Assembly (NCBI GenBank): GCA_024802545.1
Contig: CP103416.1
Span: 992,001-1,056,000, forward strand
Direction: 5' to 3'
Origin: SAR92 clade bacterium H455
GTDB taxonomy: Bacteria > Pseudomonadota > Gammaproteobacteria > Pseudomonadales > Porticoccaceae
Length of the DNA stretch: 64,000 nucleotides
The notes under the pieces: model-generated
What the model was told of the DNA's origin: nothing
Database searches by the model: none
What the model saw: only the letters and a program-made list of their open reading frames with translations
Shown here: positions 20,384-30,238 of the stretch, piece by piece
Position numbering within the stretch: position 1 is the stretch's first letter
Layout of the letters: each line of letters starts with the position of its first letter
Position numbers and translations under genes: made by a program

Positions 20384-21289
20384 ATGATAAAGCAGCGCAC
20401 GTTAAAAAACGTGATACGTGCAACTGGCGTGGGTCTCCACACCGGCGATAAGGTCTATCTGACCCTGCACCCTGCTGATCCGGATACGGGCATTGTTTTT
20501 CGCCGTACCGACCTAGATCCCGTAGTAGAAATCCAAGCCAAAGCTGACAATGTCGGCGACACCAAACTCTCTACCACCCTAATGAACGGCGATGTGCGTG
20601 TCAGCACTGTCGAACATTTACTCTCGGCTTTTGCCGGCCTGGGCATAGATAATCTAATCGTCGACATCTCCGGCCCTGAAGTCCCGATTATGGATGGCAG
20701 TGCCAGCCCCTTTGTATTCTTGTTGCAATCCGCGGGCATCCGCGAGCAGGATGCAGCCAAGAAATTTATTCGCGTGATCCGCGATGTCACCGTCCGTCAG
20801 GACGACAAAGTGGTTACCTTTAAGCCTTTTGATGGTTTTAAAGTAAACTTTGAAATCGAGTTTGATCACCCAGTGTTTAAAACACAGGCCCTCACCGCCA
20901 GCGTTGATTTTTCAAGTACCTCATTTGTTAAAGAGGTCAGCCGTGCACGAACCTTTGGGTTTATGCACGAATTTGAATATCTGCGCTCCGTGGGTCTGGC
21001 CCGCGGCGGCAGCTTTGAAAACGCGATTGTGGTGGATGACCTTAAGATAGTGAATGAAGAGGGTCTGCGCTACGAAGATGAATTTGTAAAGCACAAAATT
21101 CTCGATGCCATCGGCGACCTGTACCTGCTCGGCAATAGCCTGATCGGCGAATATAGCGCCCATAAATCCGGCCACGCGCTGAATAATGCCGCTCTGCGAG
21201 CACTGATTGCAGACACCGATGCCTGGGAAGTCGTAACATTTGTCGACAATCCAGAAGATGTGCCGATTAATTACATGAAGGCCAGCTAA
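20384..21289 (+). CDS. lpxC: UDP-3-O-acyl-N-acetylglucosamine deacetylase
   Basis: Zinc enzyme for the committed step of lipid A synthesis. ATG at 20384 ([19 protein letters not shown]) gives 301 residues against 305 in E. coli; the frame open from 20327 is not used because the family starts at MIKQRT. Zinc and catalytic residues are present: [13 protein letters not shown] (first His), [15 protein letters not shown] (His and Asp) and [15 protein letters not shown] (catalytic His). [13 protein letters not shown] is also typical. It is separated from ftsZ by a hairpin and may have its own promoter. Confidence 0.96.
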   Translation: MIKQRTLKNVIRATGVGLHTGDKVYLTLHPADPDTGIVFRRTDLDPVVEIQAKADNVGDTKLSTTLMNGDVRVSTVEHLLSAFAGLGIDNLIVDISGPEVPIMDGSASPFVFLLQSAGIREQDAAKKFIRVIRDVTVRQDDKVVTFKPFDGFKVNFEIEFDHPVFKTQALTASVDFSSTSFVKEVSRARTFGFMHEFEYLRSVGLARGGSFENAIVVDDLKIVNEEGLRYEDEFVKHKILDAIGDLYLLGNSLIGEYSAHKSGHALNNAALRALIADTDAWEVVTFVDNPEDVPINYMKAS

Positions 21290-21354
21290 CCATTTAACTA
21301 AATTGTTAGTTAGCACTAAACATTAGACGTTATAGAACGGGTTACAAAGCGACA

Positions 21355-22296
21355 GTGAAAATCATTCTGATCAGCAACCGGGCCGAAAAAGTCCGCACTC
21401 TGAGGCTCAACAGTTGGGCCAAAGGACTGCTGTCTGTCTTATTACTCGGTATACCGGTTGCCGCTGGAACGCTGTTGGGCGTTAAGATCGCCGACGGTCG
21501 CTGGGAACTGCTAGTCGAAAACAACATTAATGAGATGCAGCACGAGCTGATTCTGCAGCAGCAAGAAGTGGATAGCGGGCGCTTAGAAGCCAACCGTACC
21601 CTGAATGCGATGACCATTAAGTTAGCCGAGATGCGCTCGCGCCTGATCCGTCTCGATGCGCTGGGTGAGAGGCTGACGCAGATTGCGCGCCTTGAAGACG
21701 GCGAATTCAATTTCTCCGACACCCCTGGCATTGGTGGACCTGAGGGCTCGCCCCTACAGCGCAGTATCAGCGCCATCAGTATGCAGCCAGAGTTAACGGC
21801 GATGTTTGACAAGCTCGATCGCAAGCTTGAAAACCGAGAAGCCCAGTTACAGATACTCACTTCAATGTTGTCCGACAGCAGGCTCAAGAAAGAGCAAACT
21901 GTTGCAGGCAAACCGATCACCAAAGGTTGGATGTCCTCCTCCTACGGCATGCGCACTGACCCGTTTCACGGTGAACAGCGCTGGCATGGCGGCGTCGATT
22001 TTGCCGGCAAAAAGGGCTCAGACGTGGTTGCCGTGGCCTCTGGCGTAGTGACCTGGTCGGGCAAGCGCAGCGGCTATGGCAATATGGTTCAGATCAACCA
22101 TGGCGATGGCTTTGTTACTCGCTACGGCCACAACGATGAAAACCTCGTGAGCCTCGGCAGTATTGTCAAAAAAGGTCAGCAGATTGCCCGCATGGGCAGT
22201 TCCGGTCGTTCCACCGGCCCCCATGTGCATTTCGAAGTGTACAAAAACGGCCGCACAGTGGATCCGGCAAGCTATATCCACAAGACCCACCGCTAA
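21355..22296 (+). CDS. M23 family metallopeptidase, membrane anchored
   Basis: Probable peptidoglycan endopeptidase or endopeptidase activator facing the periplasm. The 313 residues have one N-terminal membrane segment (GLLSVLLLGIPVAAGTLLGV, about 24-43), a coiled-coil stalk (about 55-105 and 145-180) and a C-terminal LytM domain (about 195-305). The zinc ligands look complete: HGGVDFAGKKG (HxxxD) and GPHVHFEVYKNG (HxH). Hence it may be catalytically active, unlike EnvC or NlpD. GTG start; position between lpxC and secA is the place of secM in enterobacteria, and no SecM-like arrest sequence is seen here. Confidence 0.9.
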   Translation: MKIILISNRAEKVRTLRLNSWAKGLLSVLLLGIPVAAGTLLGVKIADGRWELLVENNINEMQHELILQQQEVDSGRLEANRTLNAMTIKLAEMRSRLIRLDALGERLTQIARLEDGEFNFSDTPGIGGPEGSPLQRSISAISMQPELTAMFDKLDRKLENREAQLQILTSMLSDSRLKKEQTVAGKPITKGWMSSSYGMRTDPFHGEQRWHGGVDFAGKKGSDVVAVASGVVTWSGKRSGYGNMVQINHGDGFVTRYGHNDENLVSLGSIVKKGQQIARMGSSGRSTGPHVHFEVYKNGRTVDPASYIHKTHR

Positions 22297-22414
22297 TTCC
22301 CCCGCACATACAGTAAGGCCCCTGCAGATGGCGTAAAGCCCTCAGCGCAGTCGGTCTACACTGTGGTTATCTATTCCCTTGAAAGTCTTATTATCTATTG
22401 ATGGAAAAAAACAA

Positions 22415-25162
22415 ATGTTCGCAACTCTATTTAAGAAAATTTTCGGTTCCAAGAACGACCGGGAAATACGCAAGTTAGGCAAAACTGTAGCCCAGATCAA
22501 TCAGCTAGAAGCCGCTTTAGCCGCTCTCAATGATGCGGATCTCAAGGCTGAAACCCTGCGCCTGAGGGGCAAGCTAGAAGCTGGCAGTAGCCTCGATGAA
22601 CTCTTACCCGAAGCCTTTGCCCTGGTCCGCGAAACCTCTAATCGAGTCATGGGCATGCGCCACTTCGATGTGCAGATGATCGGTGGCATGGCTCTGCATC
22701 AGGGGCGTATCGCCGAAATGCGCACCGGTGAAGGTAAAACCTTGGTCGCCACATTGGCAGCCTACTTGAATGCGCTGCCAGCCAATGGCGTGCACGTGAT
22801 CACAGTGAATGATTATCTCGCCCGTCGCGATGCCCAGTGGATGGCGCCGCTGTATCAGGCCCTGGGTCTTTCTGTTGGTGTGATTCAGTCCTATCAGGGA
22901 CCAGACAGCCCGAACTCTTTTATTATGGATCAGGGTGACGAGACATTGCGCCCCAGCAGCCGTCGCGAAGCCTATGCCGCGGACATTACCTATGGCACCA
23001 ACAATGAATTTGGTTTCGATTATCTGCGCGATAATATGGCCCTGCGTCAAGAGGATAAATCCCAGCGTGGCCTGAGCTTTGCCATAGTCGACGAAGTGGA
23101 TTCGATCCTTATCGATGAAGCGCGCACGCCGCTGGTTATCTCTGGCGCCGCCCAAGACAGCTCGTCCCTCTATCGCAGTGTCAACGCCCTGACTCTGAAG
23201 CTCAATGCCGGCACTGAAGAAGAGCCGGGGGATTTTATTGTCGACGAAAAGACCCGTTCTGTAGAACTCTCGGAAGAGGGTTTTCAGAAGGTCGAAGATA
23301 TCCTGATAGGTGAGGGCTTACTCACTGCTGACGAAAGCCTCTATCAGGCTGCTAATCTAGGCTTGTTGCACCATGTGCACTCGGCGCTGCGCGCGCAAAA
23401 CCTGTTTCAGCGAGATATCGAATATATAGTCCAAGACAATCAAGCCATATTGATCGATGAGCACACCGGTCGCACCATGCCCGGTCGTCGTCTCTCTGAG
23501 GGTTTGCATCAAGCCATTGAAGCCAAAGAAGGACTGGAGATTCAGCAAGAGAGCCAGACATTGGCCTCTACCACCTTCCAGAATTATTTCCGCCTCTACG
23601 AAAAGCTCGCCGGCATGACCGGGACCGCCGACACCGAAGCCTTCGAATTCCAGCAGATCTACGGCCTGGAGGTAATGGTTATTCCCACCAATGTGGAAGT
23701 AAAGCGTCAAGATTTAAATGACCTGGTGTTTTTGACCCAGGAAGAAAAGTTCGAAGCAGTAATCGAAGATATTGCCGACATCACCAAGAAAGGCGCGCCA
23801 GTACTGGTGGGCACCGCATCGGTTGAAACCTCCGAGTTACTCTCCCAGATGCTGAAAAAAGCTGGGATTAAGCACAATGTACTGAACGCCAAGCAGCATG
23901 AGCGTGAAGCCAATATTATTATCGAAGCCGGACTTCCCGGTGCGGTCACCATCGCCACCAACATGGCCGGTCGCGGTACGGATATCGTCTTGGGTGGCAA
24001 TGTCGAAGCCCAGATCAAAGAGCTCGACAACCCCAGCGAAGCTAAACTGGAAAAGCTCAGAGCCGAGTGGCAAGAGCGCCACAAAACGGTTATCGAAGCC
24101 GGCGGCCTGCACATAGTGGCCACCGAACGCCATGAGTCACGTCGTATCGACAACCAGCTTCGCGGCCGCTCCGGTCGTCAGGGTGATCCGGGTGTATCCC
24201 GTTTCTATCTATCCCTAGAAGATCCATTGATGCGCCTGTTTGCCTCCGACCGAATCAAAAATATGATGCGCTCAATGGGCATGGAGCACGGTGAATCTAT
24301 AGAGCACAGCATGGTCACCAATGCCATTGTCAAAGCGCAGCGCAAAGTCGAAGGGCGCAACTTCGATATCCGTAAGCACCTGCTGGAATACGACGATGTG
24401 GCCAATGACCAGCGTCAGGTGATCTATCAGCAGCGCAACGACCTGCTTGAAGATGGCGATATCTCCGACGTGATTACCGCGGTTCGCGAAGACGTGGTAA
24501 CCCAGTCTATGAATATGTTTATTCCCCCCCAGAGCCTTGAAGAGCAATGGGATATCGAAGGCCTGGAAAAATCCCTGCACACGGATTTCGCCTTGCAGTT
24601 ACCCATCAGCCAGTGGCTCGAAGAAGACAATCGTCTCGACGAAGAGACTCTCCGCGCCCGCGTAATTGAGTTAGTGCAAGAGGATTATCAGACCCGCTAC
24701 GCCGATGTTGGCCCGCAGATGCGTGAAGTGGAGCGTCAGATTATGCTCCAGGTGCTCGACACCCAGTGGAAAGATCATCTCGCCAATATGGACCAGCTGC
24801 GTCAGGGTATTGGTCTCCGCGCCTACGCACAGAAAAATCCTAAGCAGGAATACAAGCGTGAATCCTTCGCCATGTTCGAAGAACTGCTGGCCAATATAAA
24901 ATACGAAACCATTCGTTTCCTCAGCCATATTCAAGTGGCCAGCGATGATGATATGCGCAAGCTCGAAGCTCAGCGCCGCAAAGAGCAGGAAGGCCGTGAG
25001 TACCAGCACGCACAGTCAGCAAATCTCGCTCAGGAACAGGGTGAAGAGGCGGCTCCAGCAGCACAGCCAGTGCAACGCCTCGGACCCAAGGTAGGGCGCA
25101 ATGATCCCTGTCCCTGTGGTTCCGAGAAAAAGTACAAGCAGTGTCACGGCAAAATTAACTAA
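22415..25162 (+). CDS. secA: Preprotein translocase ATPase SecA
   Basis: Motor of the Sec pathway. ATG at 22415 ([20 protein letters not shown]) fits the family; the frame open from 22379 adds 12 residues without conservation. 915 residues compare with 901 in E. coli. Seen in order: Walker [45 protein letters not shown], the preprotein cross-linking domain, [55 protein letters not shown], and the C-terminal zinc motif [14 protein letters not shown] that binds SecB. Confidence 0.97.
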   Translation: MFATLFKKIFGSKNDREIRKLGKTVAQINQLEAALAALNDADLKAETLRLRGKLEAGSSLDELLPEAFALVRETSNRVMGMRHFDVQMIGGMALHQGRIAEMRTGEGKTLVATLAAYLNALPANGVHVITVNDYLARRDAQWMAPLYQALGLSVGVIQSYQGPDSPNSFIMDQGDETLRPSSRREAYAADITYGTNNEFGFDYLRDNMALRQEDKSQRGLSFAIVDEVDSILIDEARTPLVISGAAQDSSSLYRSVNALTLKLNAGTEEEPGDFIVDEKTRSVELSEEGFQKVEDILIGEGLLTADESLYQAANLGLLHHVHSALRAQNLFQRDIEYIVQDNQAILIDEHTGRTMPGRRLSEGLHQAIEAKEGLEIQQESQTLASTTFQNYFRLYEKLAGMTGTADTEAFEFQQIYGLEVMVIPTNVEVKRQDLNDLVFLTQEEKFEAVIEDIADITKKGAPVLVGTASVETSELLSQMLKKAGIKHNVLNAKQHEREANIIIEAGLPGAVTIATNMAGRGTDIVLGGNVEAQIKELDNPSEAKLEKLRAEWQERHKTVIEAGGLHIVATERHESRRIDNQLRGRSGRQGDPGVSRFYLSLEDPLMRLFASDRIKNMMRSMGMEHGESIEHSMVTNAIVKAQRKVEGRNFDIRKHLLEYDDVANDQRQVIYQQRNDLLEDGDISDVITAVREDVVTQSMNMFIPPQSLEEQWDIEGLEKSLHTDFALQLPISQWLEEDNRLDEETLRARVIELVQEDYQTRYADVGPQMREVERQIMLQVLDTQWKDHLANMDQLRQGIGLRAYAQKNPKQEYKRESFAMFEELLANIKYETIRFLSHIQVASDDDMRKLEAQRRKEQEGREYQHAQSANLAQEQGEEAAPAAQPVQRLGPKVGRNDPCPCGSEKKYKQCHGKIN

Positions 25163-25210
25163 ACCCATTGAGGGTTGCTAGAAAGCAGACAATAGAGATC
25201 AGGAATAACC

Positions 25211-26440
25211 ATGGCCACAGGTAATAAACCCTTTCCGCAAATGCACCCGATTGCCGGGTTCAAACTGGGCACCACCAGCGCCGGAATCAAAACTCCGGGA
25301 CGCAGTGATCTGGTAGTGATGGAACTGCAGCCCGGCTCTGCCGTGGCCGGCGTATTCACTCAAAATGCCTTCTGCGCCGCACCTGTGGTAGTGGCCAAGC
25401 AGCATCTAAGCCGCGCCGCGCCACGCTATCTAGTGACCAACACAGGCAATGCCAATGCCGGCACTGGCGAGCAGGGCATGACCGATGCTCTGGCGAGCTG
25501 CGCAGCACTGGCTGAATTACAGGGAGTCTCTGTAGATCAAGTACTGCCGTTCTCTACCGGAGTGATTGGTGAGCCACTGCCTATAGAAAAACTCCTCGCA
25601 GCACTGCCCGCAGCAGTGGCAGCGTTAGATGAAACCACTTGGGCTGACGCCGCTCAAGGAATTTTGACCACCGACACCAGAGCCAAAGGTGCGAGCCTGC
25701 AATACCAGCCTAACAGCGCCTCTGATGAGTTGATTAGCATCACCGGTATCACTAAAGGCTCGGGCATGATTAAGCCCAATATGGCCACCATGCTCGGCTA
25801 TGTGGCCACCGATGCCAAAGTGGATGCTGAATTACTTCAGCGTGCCCTGAGGCTGGTAGCAAATAAATCCTTTAACCGCATCACCGTGGACAGCGACACC
25901 TCCACCAACGACGCCGTGATCCTAGTGGCCACAGGTGCCAGCGAATTGGTAATAGATGAAACTAATTTCGAACAATTTGTCGCTCAACTAGAAATCGTCT
26001 TTATTGAATTGGCCCAGTCGATTATTCGTGACGGTGAAGGAGCCAGTAAATTTGTCTCAGTGATCGTCGACGGTGCACTGGATTCAGCTGAAGCACTCAA
26101 AGTCGCCTACACAGTAGCCGAATCACCACTGGTCAAAACCGCACTGGCAGCCTCAGATGCCAACTGGGGTCGCATACTCGCCGCCGTGGGTCGCGCCGGT
26201 GTTGAAAAGCTCGATGTTAGTCGCGTCTCAGTCCATCTTAACGATGTCTTAATTGTTGAAGCCGGAGGCCGCGCAGCCAGTTATACCGAAGCCGCAGGGG
26301 AACAGGCCATGGCCCCTGAAGATATTACTATTCAAATTTCTCTGGATCGCGGCGCGCCTGACCAGAGCGTAACAGAAACCGTCTGGACCACCGACCTCAC
26401 CTATGAATATGTGCGCATCAATGCTGAATATCGTACTTAG
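25211..26440 (+). CDS. argJ: Bifunctional glutamate N-acetyltransferase / ornithine acetyltransferase
   Basis: Arginine biosynthesis: recycles the acetyl group from N-acetylornithine to glutamate. The 409 residues include the self-cleavage site in GMIKPNMATMLGYVATD, where the Thr after Ala becomes the nucleophile of the beta chain. Others are FTQNAFCAAPV, NTGNANAGTG, SFNRITVDSDTSTNDA, RDGEGASKFV, and ASDANWGRILAAVGRAG. ATG start with a GGAATAACC region upstream; 48 bases after secA. mutT follows after 33 bases, likely the same transcript. Confidence 0.96.
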   Translation: MATGNKPFPQMHPIAGFKLGTTSAGIKTPGRSDLVVMELQPGSAVAGVFTQNAFCAAPVVVAKQHLSRAAPRYLVTNTGNANAGTGEQGMTDALASCAALAELQGVSVDQVLPFSTGVIGEPLPIEKLLAALPAAVAALDETTWADAAQGILTTDTRAKGASLQYQPNSASDELISITGITKGSGMIKPNMATMLGYVATDAKVDAELLQRALRLVANKSFNRITVDSDTSTNDAVILVATGASELVIDETNFEQFVAQLEIVFIELAQSIIRDGEGASKFVSVIVDGALDSAEALKVAYTVAESPLVKTALAASDANWGRILAAVGRAGVEKLDVSRVSVHLNDVLIVEAGGRAASYTEAAGEQAMAPEDITIQISLDRGAPDQSVTETVWTTDLTYEYVRINAEYRT

Positions 26441-26473
26441 TCCCTCACCTAAACTAACACTTAAGTTGGCAGG

Positions 26474-26902
26474 GTGAAGCGCGTTCATGTAGTGGCCGCG
26501 ATTATCGTCGGTCCGGATCAGCAGATATTTATCTCACGACGTGGGGAGCATCTCCATCAGGGCGGACTCTGGGAATTTCCCGGGGGCAAAGTTGAAGTGG
26601 GTGAAAGCCCCGACGCCGCACTGGCTCGAGAGCTATTTGAAGAGATTGATATCCATGTCACCCATGCCCAACCCTATATGCAGGTGGAGCATGACTATGT
26701 GGATAAAAAAGTCTTGTTGGATATCTGGCAAGTAGATGCTTTTTCTGGGCATGCCCAGAGCAAAGAAGGGCAGCAATGTCGCTGGTTGAGTTTGGAACAG
26801 TTGCTGGCGCCAGCAGCAGCTAATGACTTGTGTTTCCCGGCGGGTAATCAGCCAATTCTTCAGCGCCTTGCTGAGCAGGGTCTTAAAACCCTAAAGCTCT
26901 AA
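26474..26902 (+). CDS. mutT: MutT-like Nudix hydrolase
   Basis: Probable 8-oxo-dGTP diphosphatase that cleans the nucleotide pool. The 142 residues begin MKRVHVVAAIIVGPDQQIFI with GTG, then RRGEHLHQGGLWEFPGGK, the Nudix helix with REL and EE, and WQVDAFSGHAQSKEGQQCRW. The Nudix box ends EEIDI, with Asp where the consensus has Gly. In many relatives the gene encodes a fused thiamine phosphate synthase-like C-terminus; here it is the short form. It lies between argJ and yacG, with yacG on the opposite strand, a common MutT position. Confidence 0.85.
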   Translation: MKRVHVVAAIIVGPDQQIFISRRGEHLHQGGLWEFPGGKVEVGESPDAALARELFEEIDIHVTHAQPYMQVEHDYVDKKVLLDIWQVDAFSGHAQSKEGQQCRWLSLEQLLAPAAANDLCFPAGNQPILQRLAEQGLKTLKL

Positions 26903-26930
26903 AACCCTAAAACCCAACAGTGAGCAGTCT

Positions 26931-27173
26931 TTAAGAATCCAATAAATCCGGATCAATCATTCCCGCGTTGAGCAACTCCTGAGCCAATTGATCAGAATCC
27001 ATAACCTCTGGATCTAATAGGGCCGCGCCTTTAATGGCAAAACTCTCCTGAGCCCAGCCACCAAAATCAATCTGCTGGCAACGCTGACAGCAAAATGGAC
27101 GAAAGGGGAATTTATCTGTCCACTCAACTTGGGTTTTACAGGTTGGGCAATTTAATTTGGTGACGCTACTCAT
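26931..27173 (-). CDS. yacG: DNA gyrase inhibitor YacG (zinc protein)
   Basis: An 80-residue protein of the YacG family, small zinc proteins reported to bind and inhibit GyrB. The four cysteines are present as KLNCPTCKTQVEW and FCCQRCQQIDFGGW. The acidic tail (DPEVMDSDQLAQELL) is typical. Its start overlaps the end of coaE by eight bases on the same strand, so translation is coupled; the coaE-yacG pair is common in gammaproteobacteria. Confidence 0.92.
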   Translation of the reverse strand: MSSVTKLNCPTCKTQVEWTDKFPFRPFCCQRCQQIDFGGWAQESFAIKGAALLDPEVMDSDQLAQELLNAGMIDPDLLDS

Positions 27174-27906
27174 TGATTTTTACCTGACTGGCCGAGTTTG
27201 CTTTGGAGAGAGTTGCAGAGCCCTTACAAAGTTGTAACAGAGTCTGGTGAACTGCAGTCACGCGGTCTGCCAGACTCTCCAAAGGCTGTGCATTATCCAA
27301 CACTATATCTGCGCGTGATAGCTTTTCCTCACGGGGCATTTGAGCATCAATAATCCGTTGAATTTGTTCAGCTTGATTGTCATCCCGCGCGCAGGCACGG
27401 TCTATTTGCAGTGCCACCGGCAAGTCCACCAGCACAGTCTTATTGACCAGCTGATGTTGATCGGTTTCAAAAAGCAGCGGTGATTCGAGAATCACATAGG
27501 GACTGGTGGCGGCCTCTAAGCGCTGCACAATCCAGTCGCGAATTAGCGGATGCAGCAGTGACTCGAGCCAGAGTTTCTGATCTGGGTCGCTAAAGATAAT
27601 TTGCCTCAGAGCTCCACGATCCAAATTGCCGTCCCCCAGGATAATCTGGCTGCCAAAGCGTTCGCCGATTGCGACCAGCGCCGGCATGCCCGGCTCAACC
27701 ACCGCGCGAGAAGCCTGATCCGCGTCCACGGTTTCAATCCCGAGCTGACGAAAGGCCTCAGCCACAGTGCTTTTGCCACTGCCGATACCACCGGTTAAGC
27801 CGATAATCAGAGAACTGGTCTGAGAGCTGGATTGAGAGCTGGATTGAGAGCTAGATGGAGAACTAGATAGAGAGCCCGAGCCTGAGTTGGATGCTATTGA
27901 ATTCAC
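27166..27906 (-). CDS. coaE: Dephospho-CoA kinase with Ser-rich N-terminal extension
   Basis: Last step of coenzyme A synthesis. P-loop IIGLTGGIGSGKSTVAEAF, DADQASRAVVEPG, ILESPLLFETD and the LID region with RACARDDNQAEQIQRIIDAQ are normal. The annotated 246 residues exceed the usual 200 or so. The extra N-terminal 32 residues are almost only Ser, Gln and Gly and are encoded by six 12-bp tandem units (27811-27882). No Met lies between residue 1 and the P-loop, so either the extension is translated from 27906 or a non-ATG start near the P-loop is used. Confidence 0.92.
   Translation of the reverse strand: MNSIASNSGSGSLSSSPSSSQSSSQSSSQTSSLIIGLTGGIGSGKSTVAEAFRQLGIETVDADQASRAVVEPGMPALVAIGERFGSQIILGDGNLDRGALRQIIFSDPDQKLWLESLLHPLIRDWIVQRLEAATSPYVILESPLLFETDQHQLVNKTVLVDLPVALQIDRACARDDNQAEQIQRIIDAQMPREEKLSRADIVLDNAQPLESLADRVTAVHQTLLQLCKGSATLSKANSASQVKINE
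27811..27882 (-). repeat. In-frame 12-bp tandem repeat in coaE
   Basis: Six units on the plus strand: AGAACTGGTCTG, AGAGCTGGATTG twice, AGAGCTAGATGG, AGAACTAGATAG, AGAGCCCGAGCC. Read on the minus strand they give repeated Ser-Ser-Gln-Ser type blocks. The two identical adjacent copies point to recent slipped-strand duplication. Confidence 0.8.
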
Positions 27907-27987
27907 TATAGAGCGCCATGGTTATGGATATGGATATGGATATATGTATTGATAGCATCGCAAAAGCGCGTTGATTAAGCGCCGCCC

Positions 27988-28869
27988 CTAGAGGCCAAAT
28001 ACACTAAAATACCAGCCGAGGATCTTATCACCCCAGATTAAAGCAATCCAACCTGCCATGGCTAAAAATGGCCCAAAAGCCATGGGAACCTGCCTTTCTC
28101 TGGTGCTCATCAGCAGGCCCACAACACCCACCAAAGCGCCGACAAAGGTGGATAAAATAATAATCAGCGGCAGCATCTGCCAGCCCATCCAAGCCCCCAG
28201 CGCCGCAAGTAACTTAAAGTCACCGTAACCCATACCCTCTTTGCCAGTGACTAACTTAAACAGCCAAAACACCGACCACAGAGAAAGGTAACCTGCCAGA
28301 GCGCCAATCACTGCCTCATTTAAAGGAACAAAGGTGCCATTGAGATTAGCAAACAGCCCCAGCCACATGAGAGGCAGGGTTATTTGATCCGGCAGCAGCT
28401 GCTCGCGGAAATCAATTCCGGTGAGGGCGATCAGTACCCAGGTAAACATCAGACAGTAGGCCGCCACCAGCGACACACCAAATTGGAAAACAATAAACGC
28501 CGTGGCCAGCGCACTAAACAGCTCTACCAGAGGATATTGGATTGAAATAGGAACCGAACAAGCCTTGCACTTGCCGCGCAAAAACACGTAGCTGATAACC
28601 GGAATATTGTGCCAGGGCTTGATCGCTACACCGCAGTTGGGGCAGCGCGATGCCGGTGCCGACAGTGACAACTCTTCTTCGTGCCCTGTCGACTCTGCTG
28701 CCGAGTCCCCGGTCAGGCCAAGAAAATCCTCAGATTCACGCCGCCAGCTGTTTTTTAACTGTTGCGGAAAACGCAGAATCACCACATTGAGAAAGCTGCC
28801 AATAATTAAACCAAAGGGAAAGGCGGCGATGGCAAGTGCCGTGGCGGATAGACCAGTTTCTAAAAGCAT
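27988..28869 (-). CDS. pilD: Type IV prepilin peptidase / N-methyltransferase
   Basis: Cleaves and N-methylates type IV prepilins in the inner membrane. The 293 residues have several membrane segments. The cytoplasmic zinc-type tetracysteine loop is complete (CPNCGVAIKPW and GKCKACSVPI). The two catalytic aspartates are in GIDFREQLLPDQITLP and the GxGD block GMGYGDFKLLAALGAWMG. The loop before the cysteines is longer than usual and acidic. It belongs to the minus-strand run pilB-pilC-pilD. Confidence 0.95.
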   Translation of the reverse strand: MLLETGLSATALAIAAFPFGLIIGSFLNVVILRFPQQLKNSWRRESEDFLGLTGDSAAESTGHEEELSLSAPASRCPNCGVAIKPWHNIPVISYVFLRGKCKACSVPISIQYPLVELFSALATAFIVFQFGVSLVAAYCLMFTWVLIALTGIDFREQLLPDQITLPLMWLGLFANLNGTFVPLNEAVIGALAGYLSLWSVFWLFKLVTGKEGMGYGDFKLLAALGAWMGWQMLPLIIILSTFVGALVGVVGLLMSTRERQVPMAFGPFLAMAGWIALIWGDKILGWYFSVFGL

Positions 28870-28986
28870 AGGTTATTCACAGTTTGGGCCCAGCGCATGA
28901 ATGAGCGCCGGGCAGTTTTTGAGGTTTATTGACAGTAATCTAGACCACAATAAGCCCAATTAACATTCTATTAGCCCTTCCGCGTA

Positions 28987-30201
28987 TTAAACCACATTAC
29001 CCAGCTGGAATATCGGCAGATACATAGCGATCATCAGGCCGCCAACCAACACGCCTAACACCGACATAATCAGTGGCTCCAACAGACTAGTGAGATTATC
29101 CACCGAATTATCCACCAGTTCTTCATAATGCAGTGCCGCCTTCTCTAGCATCTCGTCCAGTGCCCCAGATTCCTCACCTATAGCCGTCATCTGTTGCAGC
29201 AGAATGGGAAACATATGGGTCGCCTTGATCGCCGTCTGCAGCTGCACGCCGGTGGTGACATCATCCCGAACATGTAAAATCGCATCGTGATAAAGGGCGT
29301 TGCCCGCGGCACCAGCCACGGATTCAAGGGCATCGACTATGGGAACACCAGCGGCAAAGGTGGTGGCCAGGGTGCGGGCGAAACGCGCCACCACAGAGTT
29401 GTAGATAATATCGCCAATAATTGGCAGCTTTAAAGAATAGCGGTCCACCTCATAGGCAAACTTCTTTGAGCGAAAGCGCGCCTCTTTAAAGGCATAGAGC
29501 CCCAGGCCAAGGGCTACCAATATAATCAGCCAGTACTCCTGCATCGTCTCCGACAGACCCAAGACAAACAGTGTGAAGGCCGGCAGGTCGGCGCCAAAGC
29601 TACTAAAGGTCTCAGCAAATACAGGCACCACTTTGATAAGCAAAATCCCGGTCACCACCAGGGCTACCACCAGTACGGCTATAGGGTAGGTAAGGGCTTT
29701 CTTAATTTTGGCTTTTAACTGTTCAGTCTTCTCTTTATAAGTGGCGACTCGATCGAGCATAGTCTCCAGAGCACCGGCGGTCTCGCCGGAGTCCACCAGG
29801 CTGCAAAATAGATCGTCAAAATAGCGCGGGCTGCGACGCAATGCATTGGAAAAACTGCCGCCAGCAGCCACATCGTCGCGGATCTGATGGATCAGTGCCC
29901 GCATAGTGGGGTTGTCAAAGCCATCGGCGACAATATCAAAGGACTGCACCAGAGGCACACCGGCTTTCATCATAGTGGCCAGCTGTCGGGTAAATAGCGC
30001 TATATCCCCGGGCACAATTTTCTTGGCTTTGCTAAATAAGGGTTTGGGTTTTTTCTTGATCGAGGTAGAGATAATCCCCTGCTTGCGCAGCTGACCTTTT
30101 ACGGCCATTAAGCTGTCAGCGGAAACCTCCCCCTGAACTTTCTCGCCTTTGCGGTTTTTACCGCGATAGATAAACAGCTGGTGTTCGGCAGTCGTCGCCA
30201 T
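28987..30201 (-). CDS. pilC: Type IV pilus inner-membrane platform protein PilC
   Basis: Platform protein on which PilB and PilT act. The start at 30201 (MATTAEHQLFIYRGKNRKG) has AAGGA a few bases upstream and gives 404 residues, the usual size; the frame open to 30270 overlaps pilB and is not conserved. It has two T2SS F domains, each with cytoplasmic helices (FTRQLATMMKAGVPLVQSF and RFARTLATTFAAGVPIVDAL), three membrane spans and the final LEPLIMSVLGVLVGGLMIAM. Confidence 0.95.
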   Translation of the reverse strand: MATTAEHQLFIYRGKNRKGEKVQGEVSADSLMAVKGQLRKQGIISTSIKKKPKPLFSKAKKIVPGDIALFTRQLATMMKAGVPLVQSFDIVADGFDNPTMRALIHQIRDDVAAGGSFSNALRRSPRYFDDLFCSLVDSGETAGALETMLDRVATYKEKTEQLKAKIKKALTYPIAVLVVALVVTGILLIKVVPVFAETFSSFGADLPAFTLFVLGLSETMQEYWLIILVALGLGLYAFKEARFRSKKFAYEVDRYSLKLPIIGDIIYNSVVARFARTLATTFAAGVPIVDALESVAGAAGNALYHDAILHVRDDVTTGVQLQTAIKATHMFPILLQQMTAIGEESGALDEMLEKAALHYEELVDNSVDNLTSLLEPLIMSVLGVLVGGLMIAMYLPIFQLGNVV

Positions 30202-30238
30202 AGCCTTTTCCTTCCTTGTACCTTCTTGGTTTTTGTCG

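Noticed and set aside
22297-22414. SecM-like arrest peptide upstream of secA
   Set aside because: No arrest motif or signal-peptide ORF lies here; the preceding gene encodes an M23 peptidase.
26883-26914. CCCTAAA-like repeats resembling telomere sequence
   Set aside because: Only three or four imperfect units at the end of mutT and in a short convergent spacer; best seen as chance A/T-rich repeats.
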